A DNA stretch of 7,125 nucleotides from Pseudomonadota bacterium (GTDB lineage: Bacteria > Pseudomonadota > Alphaproteobacteria > Rhizobiales > Rhizobiaceae): the NCBI GenBank assembly GCA_023388675.1, contig JAEWFU010000333.1:1-7125 (forward strand). Direction: 5' to 3'. How positions within the stretch are numbered: the stretch's first letter is position 1; each line of letters begins with the position of its first letter. Made by a program: the position numbers and the translations under genes. The notes beneath the pieces were generated by a model. The model had not been told where the DNA came from. It saw only the letters and a program-made list of their open reading frames with translations, and did no database searches. Of the stretch, positions 1 through 4,972 are shown piece after piece.

Positions 1-45
1 CATCTCAAGCGCTGACGCGGCTTTTCAGCACCGTATCGAATGAAA

Positions 46-50
46 GGGAG
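46..50 (+). promoter_or_regulatory. Ribosome binding site of the dehydrogenase gene
   Basis: GGGAG lies 5 nt before the ATG at 56, inside the purine-rich run AAAGGGAG. It supports this ATG as the start. The rest of positions 1-45 is too short to assign a promoter. Confidence 0.75.
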
Positions 51-55
51 CCGGC

Positions 56-925
56 ATGGCCAAAGTTGCATTTCTGGGATTGGGCGTGATGGGCTATCCG
101 ATGGCCGCGCACCTGAAGAACAAGGGCGGTCATGACGTCACTGTCTACAACCGCACCAAGGCCAAGGCCGAGAAGTGGGTGAACGAGCACGGCGGCGAGA
201 TGGCGCTGACGCCGGCAACAGCGGCAGCCGACAAGGATTTCGTCTTCGCCTGCGTCGGCAATGACGACGACCTGCGTTCCGTCACACTGGGCGCGGATGG
301 CGCTTTCGGGGCGATGGAGAAGGGCGCGATCTTCATCGACAACACCACGGCCTCGGCCGAAGTGGCCCGCGAGCTCGACGCAGCCGCCAAGGAGCGCGGC
401 CTGGGCTTCGTCGACGCACCGGTTTCAGGAGGCCAGGCGGGCGCGGAAAACGGCGTGCTGACGGTGATGTGCGGCGGCGATGAAGCCACCTTCGACAAGG
501 CCAGGCCCGTAATCGACGCCTATGCGCGCATGGTCGGGCTGATGGGGCCGGCTGGCGCCGGCCAGCTCACCAAGATGATCAACCAGATCTGCATCGCCGG
601 CCTCGTTCAGGGGCTGGCCGAAGGCATCCACTTCGGCAACAAGGCCGGGCTCGACATCGAGAAGGTCATCGACGTCATCTCCAAGGGCGCGGCCGGCTCG
701 TGGCAGATGGAAAACCGCCACAAGACGATGAACGCCGGCAAGTACGATTTCGGCTTCGCGGTCGACTGGATGCGCAAGGACCTCGGCATCTGCCTCGCCG
801 AGGCCGACCGCAACGGCGCGAAGCTGCCCGTCACCGCACTGGTCGACCAGTTCTACAAGGACGTCCAGCAGATGGGCGGCAAGCGCTGGGACACCTCCTC
901 GCTGCTGGCGCGGCTGGAGAAATAG
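56..925 (+). CDS. NAD(P)-dependent beta-hydroxyacid dehydrogenase, 3-hydroxyisobutyrate dehydrogenase family
   Basis: Cytosolic oxidoreductase of 289 residues, the usual length for the family that includes 3-hydroxyisobutyrate dehydrogenase, tartronate semialdehyde reductase and succinic semialdehyde (GLYR-type) reductases. These interconvert a beta-hydroxy acid and its semialdehyde or ketone. The Rossmann nucleotide loop GLGVMG is at residues 8-13. NRT at 32-34 follows the second beta strand; an Arg there usually favours NADP(H). The substrate signature DAPVSGG is at 120-126. The catalytic segment GPAGAGQLTKMINQ spans 164-177, with K173 as the expected catalytic lysine and N176 close by, and KDL is at 241-243. 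The start is fixed by GGGAG 5 nt upstream. An AlkD-like gene follows after 9 nt, so the two are probably co-transcribed. The exact substrate cannot be read from sequence, so no gene symbol is given. Confidence 0.93.
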   Translation: MAKVAFLGLGVMGYPMAAHLKNKGGHDVTVYNRTKAKAEKWVNEHGGEMALTPATAAADKDFVFACVGNDDDLRSVTLGADGAFGAMEKGAIFIDNTTASAEVARELDAAAKERGLGFVDAPVSGGQAGAENGVLTVMCGGDEATFDKARPVIDAYARMVGLMGPAGAGQLTKMINQICIAGLVQGLAEGIHFGNKAGLDIEKVIDVISKGAAGSWQMENRHKTMNAGKYDFGFAVDWMRKDLGICLAEADRNGAKLPVTALVDQFYKDVQQMGGKRWDTSSLLARLEK

Positions 926-934
926 GCTGCGACC

Positions 935-1666
935 ATGGACGCCCTGTCGCGCAGTTCCACGGCCGATGACGTCCTCGACCATTTGAAATCGCTCGGCTCG
1001 GAAGAAAACCGGCAAGGCATGTTGCGCTACGGGATACGGATCGAGCGCGCGCTGGGCATCTCCCACGGTGATCAGCGGCGCATCGCCAAGGCGATCGGCC
1101 GCGACCACGAGCGCGCCTTCGCGCTCTGGGATTCCGGCATCACGGAGGCGCAGTTCATTGCCTCCCTCACCGCCGACCCGAAGCGCTTCACCGCAGATGA
1201 TGCGCGCCGATGGGCGGCGGAATTCGATTCGTGGGACATCGTCGACGGGGTCTCCGACCTCTTCGTCGACACCGACCACTGGCTCGGCCTCATCGACGAC
1301 TTTGCCAAGGACGAGCGCGAGTTCGTCCGCCGCACGGCTTTCGCCATGATGGCCTGGTCCGTGGTTCATCGGAAGAAGGAGCCGGAGGAAACATTCCTGC
1401 GCTTCCTCGCGACCATCCGCCGGCACGCGGACGACGAGCGCAATTTCGTGAGGAAAGCCGTGAGCTGGGCGCTGCGCTCGATCGGCAAGCGATCCGCGCA
1501 GCTCAACACGGCCGCGCTGGATCTCGCGCGTGACCTCGCAGGCTCCGACGACAAGACCCGTCGCTGGATCGGCAAGGATGCCGTGCGCGACCTCACCTCG
1601 GAGAAGACCAGGCAGCGTCTCGAACGCATCGCCAACAAAGCCTCGCCGAAGCCGCGCAAAGCCTGA
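935..1666 (+). CDS. DNA alkylation repair protein, AlkD-like HEAT-repeat glycosylase family
   Basis: Predicted all-helical protein of 243 residues in the DNA alkylation repair family (Pfam PF08713). Characterised AlkD enzymes remove bulky or charged alkylated bases such as N3- and N7-alkylpurines without flipping the base. What I can see: DSWDIVD at 98-104 gives a Trp (W100) and an Asp (D104) four residues apart, the spacing of the W109/D113 pair in Bacillus AlkD. NFVRKAVSWALRSIGKRS at 170-187 is the family's hallmark helix, and W178 probably matches AlkD W187. These correspondences are from memory, not an alignment. The C-terminus is basic and probably disordered (KASPKPRKA). The start has only a weak ribosome binding site (GGAG 15 nt away), but the family fold begins near residue 10, so this ATG is reasonable. 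The gene follows the dehydrogenase by 9 nt and may depend on its translation. Confidence 0.9.
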   Translation: MDALSRSSTADDVLDHLKSLGSEENRQGMLRYGIRIERALGISHGDQRRIAKAIGRDHERAFALWDSGITEAQFIASLTADPKRFTADDARRWAAEFDSWDIVDGVSDLFVDTDHWLGLIDDFAKDEREFVRRTAFAMMAWSVVHRKKEPEETFLRFLATIRRHADDERNFVRKAVSWALRSIGKRSAQLNTAALDLARDLAGSDDKTRRWIGKDAVRDLTSEKTRQRLERIANKASPKPRKA

Positions 1667-1709
1667 GCGGTCAGAAATCGCGCGGCCGCCCCAGCCATAA
1701 AGTCTCCTG

Positions 1710-1717
1710 TTAACCAT
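1710..1717 (+). promoter_or_regulatory. Possible CtrA half-site (TTAACCAT)
   Basis: TTAACCAT matches the half-site described for the alphaproteobacterial cell-cycle regulator CtrA. It lies in the 94-nt gap before the small gene at 1761, 43 nt upstream of its start. There is no second TTAA element at the canonical 7-nt spacing, so this is only a candidate. I found no convincing -35/-10 pair or terminator hairpin in the rest of the gap (1667-1760). Confidence 0.25.
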
Positions 1718-1744
1718 TTGCCCGCTAGCCTGACGGTGAAACTC

Positions 1745-1752
1745 AGGAGGGG
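1745..1752 (+). promoter_or_regulatory. Ribosome binding site that decides a GTG start
   Basis: AGGAGGGG is nearly an ideal Shine-Dalgarno sequence and sits 8 nt before GTG at 1761. The only nearby ATG (1768) is out of frame, so this site identifies the GTG as the start. Confidence 0.8.
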
Positions 1753-1760
1753 ATACGGGC

Positions 1761-2009
1761 GTGGGCAATGCTGAGGTGCGGGCTTTCCCGCTACATCGTC
1801 AACGGAAACTCGTGAGCGGCATCGCTCGCGTACTGGGATCCAAGCAGGGCGAGGAAGCCACGCTGTTCTGGCGTGAGACTGCGAAGAGCCTCCTGCAGCG
1901 GCTAATCGCTAACGGCGTGCAACAGGCAGCCGCCGAGGACGAGGTCCGGGCTTTGCTTCACGTCGTGCTTTCGGAGCTCGAGACGGACGCGGCCACGGCA
2001 AGGGGCTAA
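1761..2009 (+). CDS. Small conserved protein, DUF6074-like
   Basis: Small protein of 82 residues with a GTG start and a very strong ribosome binding site. It begins with a proline-containing segment (AFPLHRQRKLV, residues 8-18), continues through an amphipathic helix with GEEATLFWRET at about 31-41, and ends with acidic helices (AEDEVRALLHVVLSELE). This arrangement, FPL followed by basic residues and then EEA.xFWR, resembles the DUF6074 family of small Hyphomicrobiales proteins as I remember it; function is unknown. There is no signal peptide, membrane segment or cysteine. It probably has its own promoter in the preceding 94 nt, and it converges on the lipoprotein gene, with 27 nt between the stop codons. 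I see no clear terminator in that gap. Confidence 0.72.
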   Translation: MGNAEVRAFPLHRQRKLVSGIARVLGSKQGEEATLFWRETAKSLLQRLIANGVQQAAAEDEVRALLHVVLSELETDAATARG

Positions 2010-2036
2010 GGGACAGTTCGGCCTTTTACCCTCTTG

Positions 2037-2213
2037 TCAGGGCTTTTCTCTTCTGCCCGGTTGTCCTTCGCGCTCAGTGAGATCGCATTCCACCAAATTG
2101 GCTGGCGTAACGACGCAACTATATTCGCCGCCTCTTGATCGGTCGTCGCCACGCGTCTGGCATCCCGTAAGCGTAACGAGCGAAACCAACGCGCAGGCAG
2201 CGATTTGCTTCAT
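2037..2213 (-). CDS. Small putative lipoprotein (58 residues)
   Basis: Short protein with a classic lipoprotein signal: MKQ, then a hydrophobic stretch (IAACALVSLVTLTG), with the lipobox LTGC at residues 15-18. Cleavage would leave a lipidated C18 and a mature part of about 41 residues that is hydrophilic and charged. Two further cysteines, C33 and C43, could form a disulfide in the periplasm. The same frame is open upstream to 2351, but the extension is Arg/Ser-rich and overlaps the peptidase C26 gene, so the ATG at 2213 is preferred because it puts the signal peptide at the N-terminus. The ribosome binding site is weak (GGCGAG about 8 nt upstream). The gene follows the peptidase C26 gene by 50 nt on the same strand and may be co-transcribed. 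Its role is unknown, and I do not recognise a family. Confidence 0.68.
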   Translation of the reverse strand: MKQIAACALVSLVTLTGCQTRGDDRSRGGEYSCVVTPANLVECDLTEREGQPGRREKP

Positions 2214-2263
2214 TGTTTGCTCGCCAGCTTCTATGGTGCAGGCATCAAACCTCGTTGACCGAA

Positions 2264-2965
2264 CTATGCTACGCCCCGCGCTGCGTTCACGAACCCATCG
2301 AATATGCGAAGACCCGGATGATCTTCGCCGGCCAGCTTTTCCGGGTGCCACTGCACGCCCATCGCGAAAGTCCGTGAAGGCACCTCGATCCCTTCGATCA
2401 CACCGTCCGGACCGCGGGCGGTGACGACCACGTCTGCGGATGCCTCGACGATCGCTTCGCGGTGGAAGGTGTTCGCACTGAACGTCCCCTCCCCGAAAAT
2501 CTCCGCCATCCTCGTGCCGGACTGAATCAACACCTCGTGCCGCAGGTCTTTCTGGTCATGGTTGAGCGCGTCCGGCCAGGAGGCGTGCACGTCCGAAACC
2601 ATGCGGCAGCCGTTCAGGCAGGCGAGCATCTGCATGCCGTTGCAGATGCCCAGCACCGGCTTGTCGCGCGCCAGAAACCCTTCCATCAGCGCCATCTCGA
2701 CGGACAGCCGGTCGGAGGCCGGATATTGGGACCGGTCGCCGTCGACGTACCAGGACTTCGGAAACTCGATCCGCCCGCCGACGCTGACGAACCCGTCAAA
2801 CCGCTCGACGGTCTGCTCCACAAGTTCAGGCAGGTACGGTATCCCAAAGGGCAGGCCGCCGGCACGGCCGACAGCGGAGAAATAGGCCTTCGACGTCTCG
2901 TAATAATTGCCGCCCGCACTGGTATTCTCGTCCATGATCACGGCGATCATCGGCTTGCGCTTCAT
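2264..2965 (-). CDS. Peptidase C26 / gamma-glutamyl-GABA hydrolase family class I amidotransferase-like protein
   Basis: Cytosolic hydrolase of 233 residues in the peptidase C26 family (Pfam PF07722), which includes PuuD. PuuD releases GABA from gamma-glutamyl-GABA in putrescine breakdown. The nucleophile elbow is GICNGMQML (106-114) with C108. The His and Glu of the triad are in GVQWHPE (203-209): H207 and E209. NTFHRE at 165-170 matches the family's conserved His region. The residue after the nucleophile is Asn (N109), where E. coli PuuD has Arg. No other putrescine-degradation gene is in the window, so the substrate is uncertain and no symbol is given. AGGTGA sits 6 nt before the ATG, and that start also overlaps the stop of an upstream 29-codon ORF by 4 nt. 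The lipoprotein gene follows. Confidence 0.88.
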   Translation of the reverse strand: MKRKPMIAVIMDENTSAGGNYYETSKAYFSAVGRAGGLPFGIPYLPELVEQTVERFDGFVSVGGRIEFPKSWYVDGDRSQYPASDRLSVEMALMEGFLARDKPVLGICNGMQMLACLNGCRMVSDVHASWPDALNHDQKDLRHEVLIQSGTRMAEIFGEGTFSANTFHREAIVEASADVVVTARGPDGVIEGIEVPSRTFAMGVQWHPEKLAGEDHPGLRIFDGFVNAARGVA

Positions 2966-3051
2966 ATGCTTTCACCTGCCTGGCGTTCATCGCGTTGCAG
3001 ACGCTTCCGTAGAAGCTCTGCCGGACGATAGTCGCCAAACCGGCCAAACAT
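2962..3051 (-). CDS. Candidate 29-codon upstream small ORF, stop overlaps the next start
   Basis: Read leftward from ATG at 3051, this small ORF encodes 29 residues beginning MFGRFGDYRPAELLRKRLQR and ends ESI. It is rich in Arg and Asp/Glu and looks like one amphipathic helix. Its TGA stop overlaps the peptidase C26 ATG in the arrangement ATGA, a typical translational-coupling overlap, and the C26 ribosome binding site (2972-2977) lies inside it. The frame is open for a further 8 codons upstream to a TAA, including a TTG possible start. There is no strong ribosome binding site before the ATG. I do not recognise a family. It could be a leader peptide, a small conserved protein or chance; only conservation can decide. 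Confidence 0.35.
   Translation of the reverse strand: MFGRFGDYRPAELLRKRLQRDERQAGESI
2972..2977 (-). promoter_or_regulatory. Ribosome binding site of the peptidase C26 gene
   Basis: On the minus strand this reads AGGTGA, 6 nt before the ATG at 2965. It supports that ATG over the internal Met at residue 6. The promoter should lie in 2978-3137, but I could not find a convincing -35/-10 pair there. Confidence 0.65.
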
Positions 3052-3137
3052 GCAACGTCGTTCAGACAATACGGCTTAGCTGATCCAACAGACGAGCCCG
3101 CTCTGGCTTCAATGTCGTCGGTTGGAACGCAGGCGCC

Positions 3138-3629
3138 TCACGCGGCGCGTTCGCCGCTTTCCTTGTCGAGCACCAGGTAATCCAGCGGAAGCTGGGTCGT
3201 GTTCTTGATCTGCTCCATGGCGAACGCGGACGAGACGTCACGTATCTCGATCTTGGCGATCAGCCGCTTGTAGAAGGCGTCATAGGCGGCGATGTCGGGC
3301 ACCACCACGCGCAGCAGATAGTCGACCTCGCCGCTCATGCGGTAGAACTCGACGACTTCGGGAAACTCCTGGATCACCTCGGCGAAACGCTTCAGCCATT
3401 CCACGCTGTGCGCATTAGTGCGGATCGAGACGAACACGTTGACGCGTGTGTTGACCTTTACCGGATCGAGGATCGCGACGCGGCGCTGGATCACGCCCTC
3501 CTCTTCCAGTTTCTGGATACGCCGCCAGCACGGCGTGGTCGAAAGGCCCACCTTCTTCGCCACGTCGGCGACGGCCAGGGTCGAGTCCTCCTGCAAGAGG
3601 CGGAGGATTTTTTTGTCGAGGCGGTCCAT
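3138..3629 (-). CDS. Lrp/AsnC family transcriptional regulator
   Basis: DNA-binding regulator of 163 residues, normal for Lrp/AsnC proteins, which assemble as dimers to octamers or hexadecamers and often respond to an amino acid. The N-terminal winged helix-turn-helix covers about residues 4-50, with VADVAKKVGLSTTPCWRRI at 20-38 as the DNA-reading part. The C-terminal RAM (ligand and assembly) domain covers about 63-150 and contains FYRMSGEVDYLLRVVVPD (95-112), which holds the family's G-x-x-D turn. The end, FAMEQIKNTTQLPLDYL, is typical of an alphaproteobacterial Lrp subgroup. The frame extends upstream to 3701 with Met codons at 3659 and 3701, but only the ATG at 3629 has a good ribosome binding site (CCGGAG, 8 nt away) and gives the family N-terminus MDRLDKKILRLL. 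The gene probably has its own promoter in the preceding 99 nt, where AT-rich dyads suggest autoregulation. The effector is unknown. Confidence 0.93.
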   Translation of the reverse strand: MDRLDKKILRLLQEDSTLAVADVAKKVGLSTTPCWRRIQKLEEEGVIQRRVAILDPVKVNTRVNVFVSIRTNAHSVEWLKRFAEVIQEFPEVVEFYRMSGEVDYLLRVVVPDIAAYDAFYKRLIAKIEIRDVSSAFAMEQIKNTTQLPLDYLVLDKESGERAA

Positions 3630-3637
3630 CTGGGAAA

Positions 3638-3643
3638 CTCCGG
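3638..3643 (-). promoter_or_regulatory. Ribosome binding site that decides the Lrp-type gene start
   Basis: On the minus strand this reads CCGGAG, 8 nt before the ATG at 3629. The alternative upstream Met codons at 3659 and 3701 have no comparable site, so the shorter protein is preferred. Confidence 0.7.
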
Positions 3644-3644
3644 T

Positions 3645-3696
3645 AGAATTTCTTGCCATGATGAGGGCAAAATTGTGCCTCGACAAGAAATTTCTT
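3645..3696 (-). promoter_or_regulatory. Array of AT-rich dyads, probable Lrp-type operator
   Basis: The 99-nt gap upstream of the regulator gene holds three AT-centred dyad elements. AAGAAATTTCTT (3685-3696) is a perfect 12-nt palindrome. GCAAAATTGTGC (3667-3678) is symmetric at 10 of 12 positions. AGAATTTCTTG (3645-3655) is a near-palindrome. GAATTTCTTG (3646-3655) is also an inverted match, 9 of 10, to CAAGAAATTT (3684-3693). The centres are about 23 and 18 nt apart. Lrp family members often bind several phased AT-rich dyads and repress their own gene, so an autoregulatory operator is a reasonable inference. The promoter itself was not identified. Confidence 0.5.
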
Positions 3697-3728
3697 CTCA
3701 TACGAAGGCCATTCCGCGAGTGAAATAT

Positions 3729-4361
3729 CTACGCTTGGCGACCAAGACGCATTGCGATTTCGCGGCGCAGCACCGGCAGCAAATCGGCCTCGAACCAAGG
3801 ATTCCTTTTCAGCCACGCGGTGTTGCGCCAGGAAGGGTGCGGCAGAGGCAGCACGCGCGGGGTTTCGTTGCGCATGAAGATCGCGCGCCAGTCGGCGACC
3901 GTTTCCGTCAGCGAGGCGCGGCGCGCATCGCCGAGGTGCCAGCCTTGAGCATAGAGCCCGATGGCGAGCACCAGCTCTATTTGCGGCATCGCCGCGATCA
4001 GCTCGCTCCGCCATGTCGGCGCGCATTCCCGGCGCGGCGGCAGGTCGCTGCCCTTGGCGTCCTGTCCCGGAAAGCAGAACCCCATCGGAACAATGGCGAA
4101 ATTCTCAGGATCGTAGAACTCCTCGCGGGTCACACCCAGCCAGTCGCGCAGCCGGTCACCGGAGCGGTCGTTGAACGGCTGTCCGGTCGCGTGGACCCTT
4201 GTGCCGGGCGCCTGCCCGGCAATCAGGATACGCGCGGTCGAGGATGCGGTGACGACGGGGCGCGGCTCGTGCGGCAGCGGGCGTGCCGGGTTGGCCGGCG
4301 CATCCCGGCACAGCCGGCAGGCGCGGACGCGCTCGACCAGCTCTGCCAGGTCTTCGTCCAT
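3729..4361 (-). CDS. Uracil-DNA glycosylase superfamily protein with four-cysteine (probable Fe-S) motif
   Basis: Predicted base-excision repair protein of 210 residues in the uracil-DNA glycosylase superfamily (Pfam PF03167). Four cysteines, C15 and C18 (CRLC) plus C96 and C113, are spaced like the [4Fe-4S] ligands of family 4 enzymes. Motif A is GQAPG (49-53), followed by TGQPFNDRSGDRLR (59-72). Motif B is LPHPSWRNT (173-181) with H175. Family 4 enzymes normally have GEAPG, so Gln replaces Glu at residue 50, and the later PFVG region reads PFND. This probably marks a separate proteobacterial subgroup whose activity I cannot state. The ATG at 4361 shares one base with the TGA of the GST gene (TGATG), and there is only a weak ribosome binding site (GGGGG), so translation probably depends on coupling. 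The frame is open to 4421, but that extension lies within the GST gene. Confidence 0.86.
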   Translation of the reverse strand: MDEDLAELVERVRACRLCRDAPANPARPLPHEPRPVVTASSTARILIAGQAPGTRVHATGQPFNDRSGDRLRDWLGVTREEFYDPENFAIVPMGFCFPGQDAKGSDLPPRRECAPTWRSELIAAMPQIELVLAIGLYAQGWHLGDARRASLTETVADWRAIFMRNETPRVLPLPHPSWRNTAWLKRNPWFEADLLPVLRREIAMRLGRQA

Positions 4362-4972
4362 CAGGCCCCCGCGCTCGGCCGCGAGGCGACCGCCGCGTAC
4401 CAGCGCCGCACATTCGTACATTCCTCGGGCACCGCGATGCGGGCGGGCTTCATGAAGTCGATGCCGATCATTCCCGTAATGTCGGCGATGGAGAAAGCGT
4501 CGCCGGCTATGAACGCGCGATCGGCCAGTTCTTCATCGAGGAAAGCGAGGAAATCCAGAACCTTGGGCTTGTTCGCTTCACCCCATTCCGCAATTTGCGG
4601 CACCTCCCACTCCTTCATGGCCGGATGCAGGTGGCGGAAGGCGTTGGCGACTGCGCCGAGGAAATTCAGCTCCATCCGCCGCTGCCACATCTCGACCCTG
4701 GCCTTGCCGACCGGCCCCGTGCCAAACAGCGGCGGTTCGGGCTGCACCTCCTCGAAATAGCGGCAGATGGCGACCGATTCGGTGATGATCGTGCCGTCGT
4801 CGAGCTCCAGCACGGGCAGCCGCCGCAGCGGATTGCGACTGGCGACCTCCGGCGAGCGATGTCCCATCGCGCCCATGTCGATCGGCACCAGCGGCACCTC
4901 GATGCCCTTCTCCGCCAGAAAGATGCGCACCCGGCGCGGATTAGGCGCGCGTCCGCCGTCGTAAAGCTTCAT
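4361..4972 (-). CDS. Glutathione S-transferase family protein
   Basis: Cytosolic GST-fold protein of 203 residues. The N-terminal thioredoxin-like domain covers residues 1-76: MKLYDGGRAPNPRRVRIFLA, then NPLRRLPVLELDDG with cis-Pro P53, then TESVAICRYFEE with the gamma-glutamyl-binding E65-S66. The helical C-terminal domain carries AFSIADITG (159-167), the usual folding N-cap of GSTs, with S161 and D164. The usual Ser/Cys/Tyr catalytic position near residue 9-11 reads APN, so a catalytic residue is not obvious, and activity may be non-standard. The frame is open to 5035, but the ATG at 4972 has a strong ribosome binding site (GAGGAG, 7 nt upstream) and gives the family start. It overlaps the nuclease stop by 4 nt (ATGA) and the UDG start by 1 nt, placing it in the middle of a coupled trio. 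The substrate is unknown. Confidence 0.9.
   Translation of the reverse strand: MKLYDGGRAPNPRRVRIFLAEKGIEVPLVPIDMGAMGHRSPEVASRNPLRRLPVLELDDGTIITESVAICRYFEEVQPEPPLFGTGPVGKARVEMWQRRMELNFLGAVANAFRHLHPAMKEWEVPQIAEWGEANKPKVLDFLAFLDEELADRAFIAGDAFSIADITGMIGIDFMKPARIAVPEECTNVRRWYAAVASRPSAGA

Noticed and set aside
1..55. GCTGA...TCAGC inverted repeat near the left edge as a terminator of a preceding gene
   Set aside because: The stem is only 5 bp with a 9-nt loop and no T-tract after it, and the preceding gene is outside the window.
425..1768. A 447-codon open frame on the minus strand opposite the dehydrogenase and AlkD-like genes
   Set aside because: It lies antisense to two genes with clear family motifs, its product is low in recognisable motifs, and long antisense frames are common in GC-rich DNA. 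I treat it as a shadow.
2010..2036. Bidirectional terminator between the convergent DUF6074-like and lipoprotein genes
   Set aside because: Only a 4-base AGGG/CCCT pairing with a long loop can be drawn, and there is no proper U-tract, so a terminator is not supported.
3630..3701. N-terminal extension of the Lrp-type regulator to Met codons at 3659 or 3701
   Set aside because: No ribosome binding site precedes them, the extension is not part of the family fold, and it would consume the dyad-rich upstream region. The ATG at 3629 has CCGGAG at 8 nt.
3408..4760. A 450-codon open frame on the plus strand opposite the regulator, UDG and GST genes
   Set aside because: It covers three well-supported minus-strand genes, and its product is Arg/His-rich without any domain pattern, as expected for a mirror frame.
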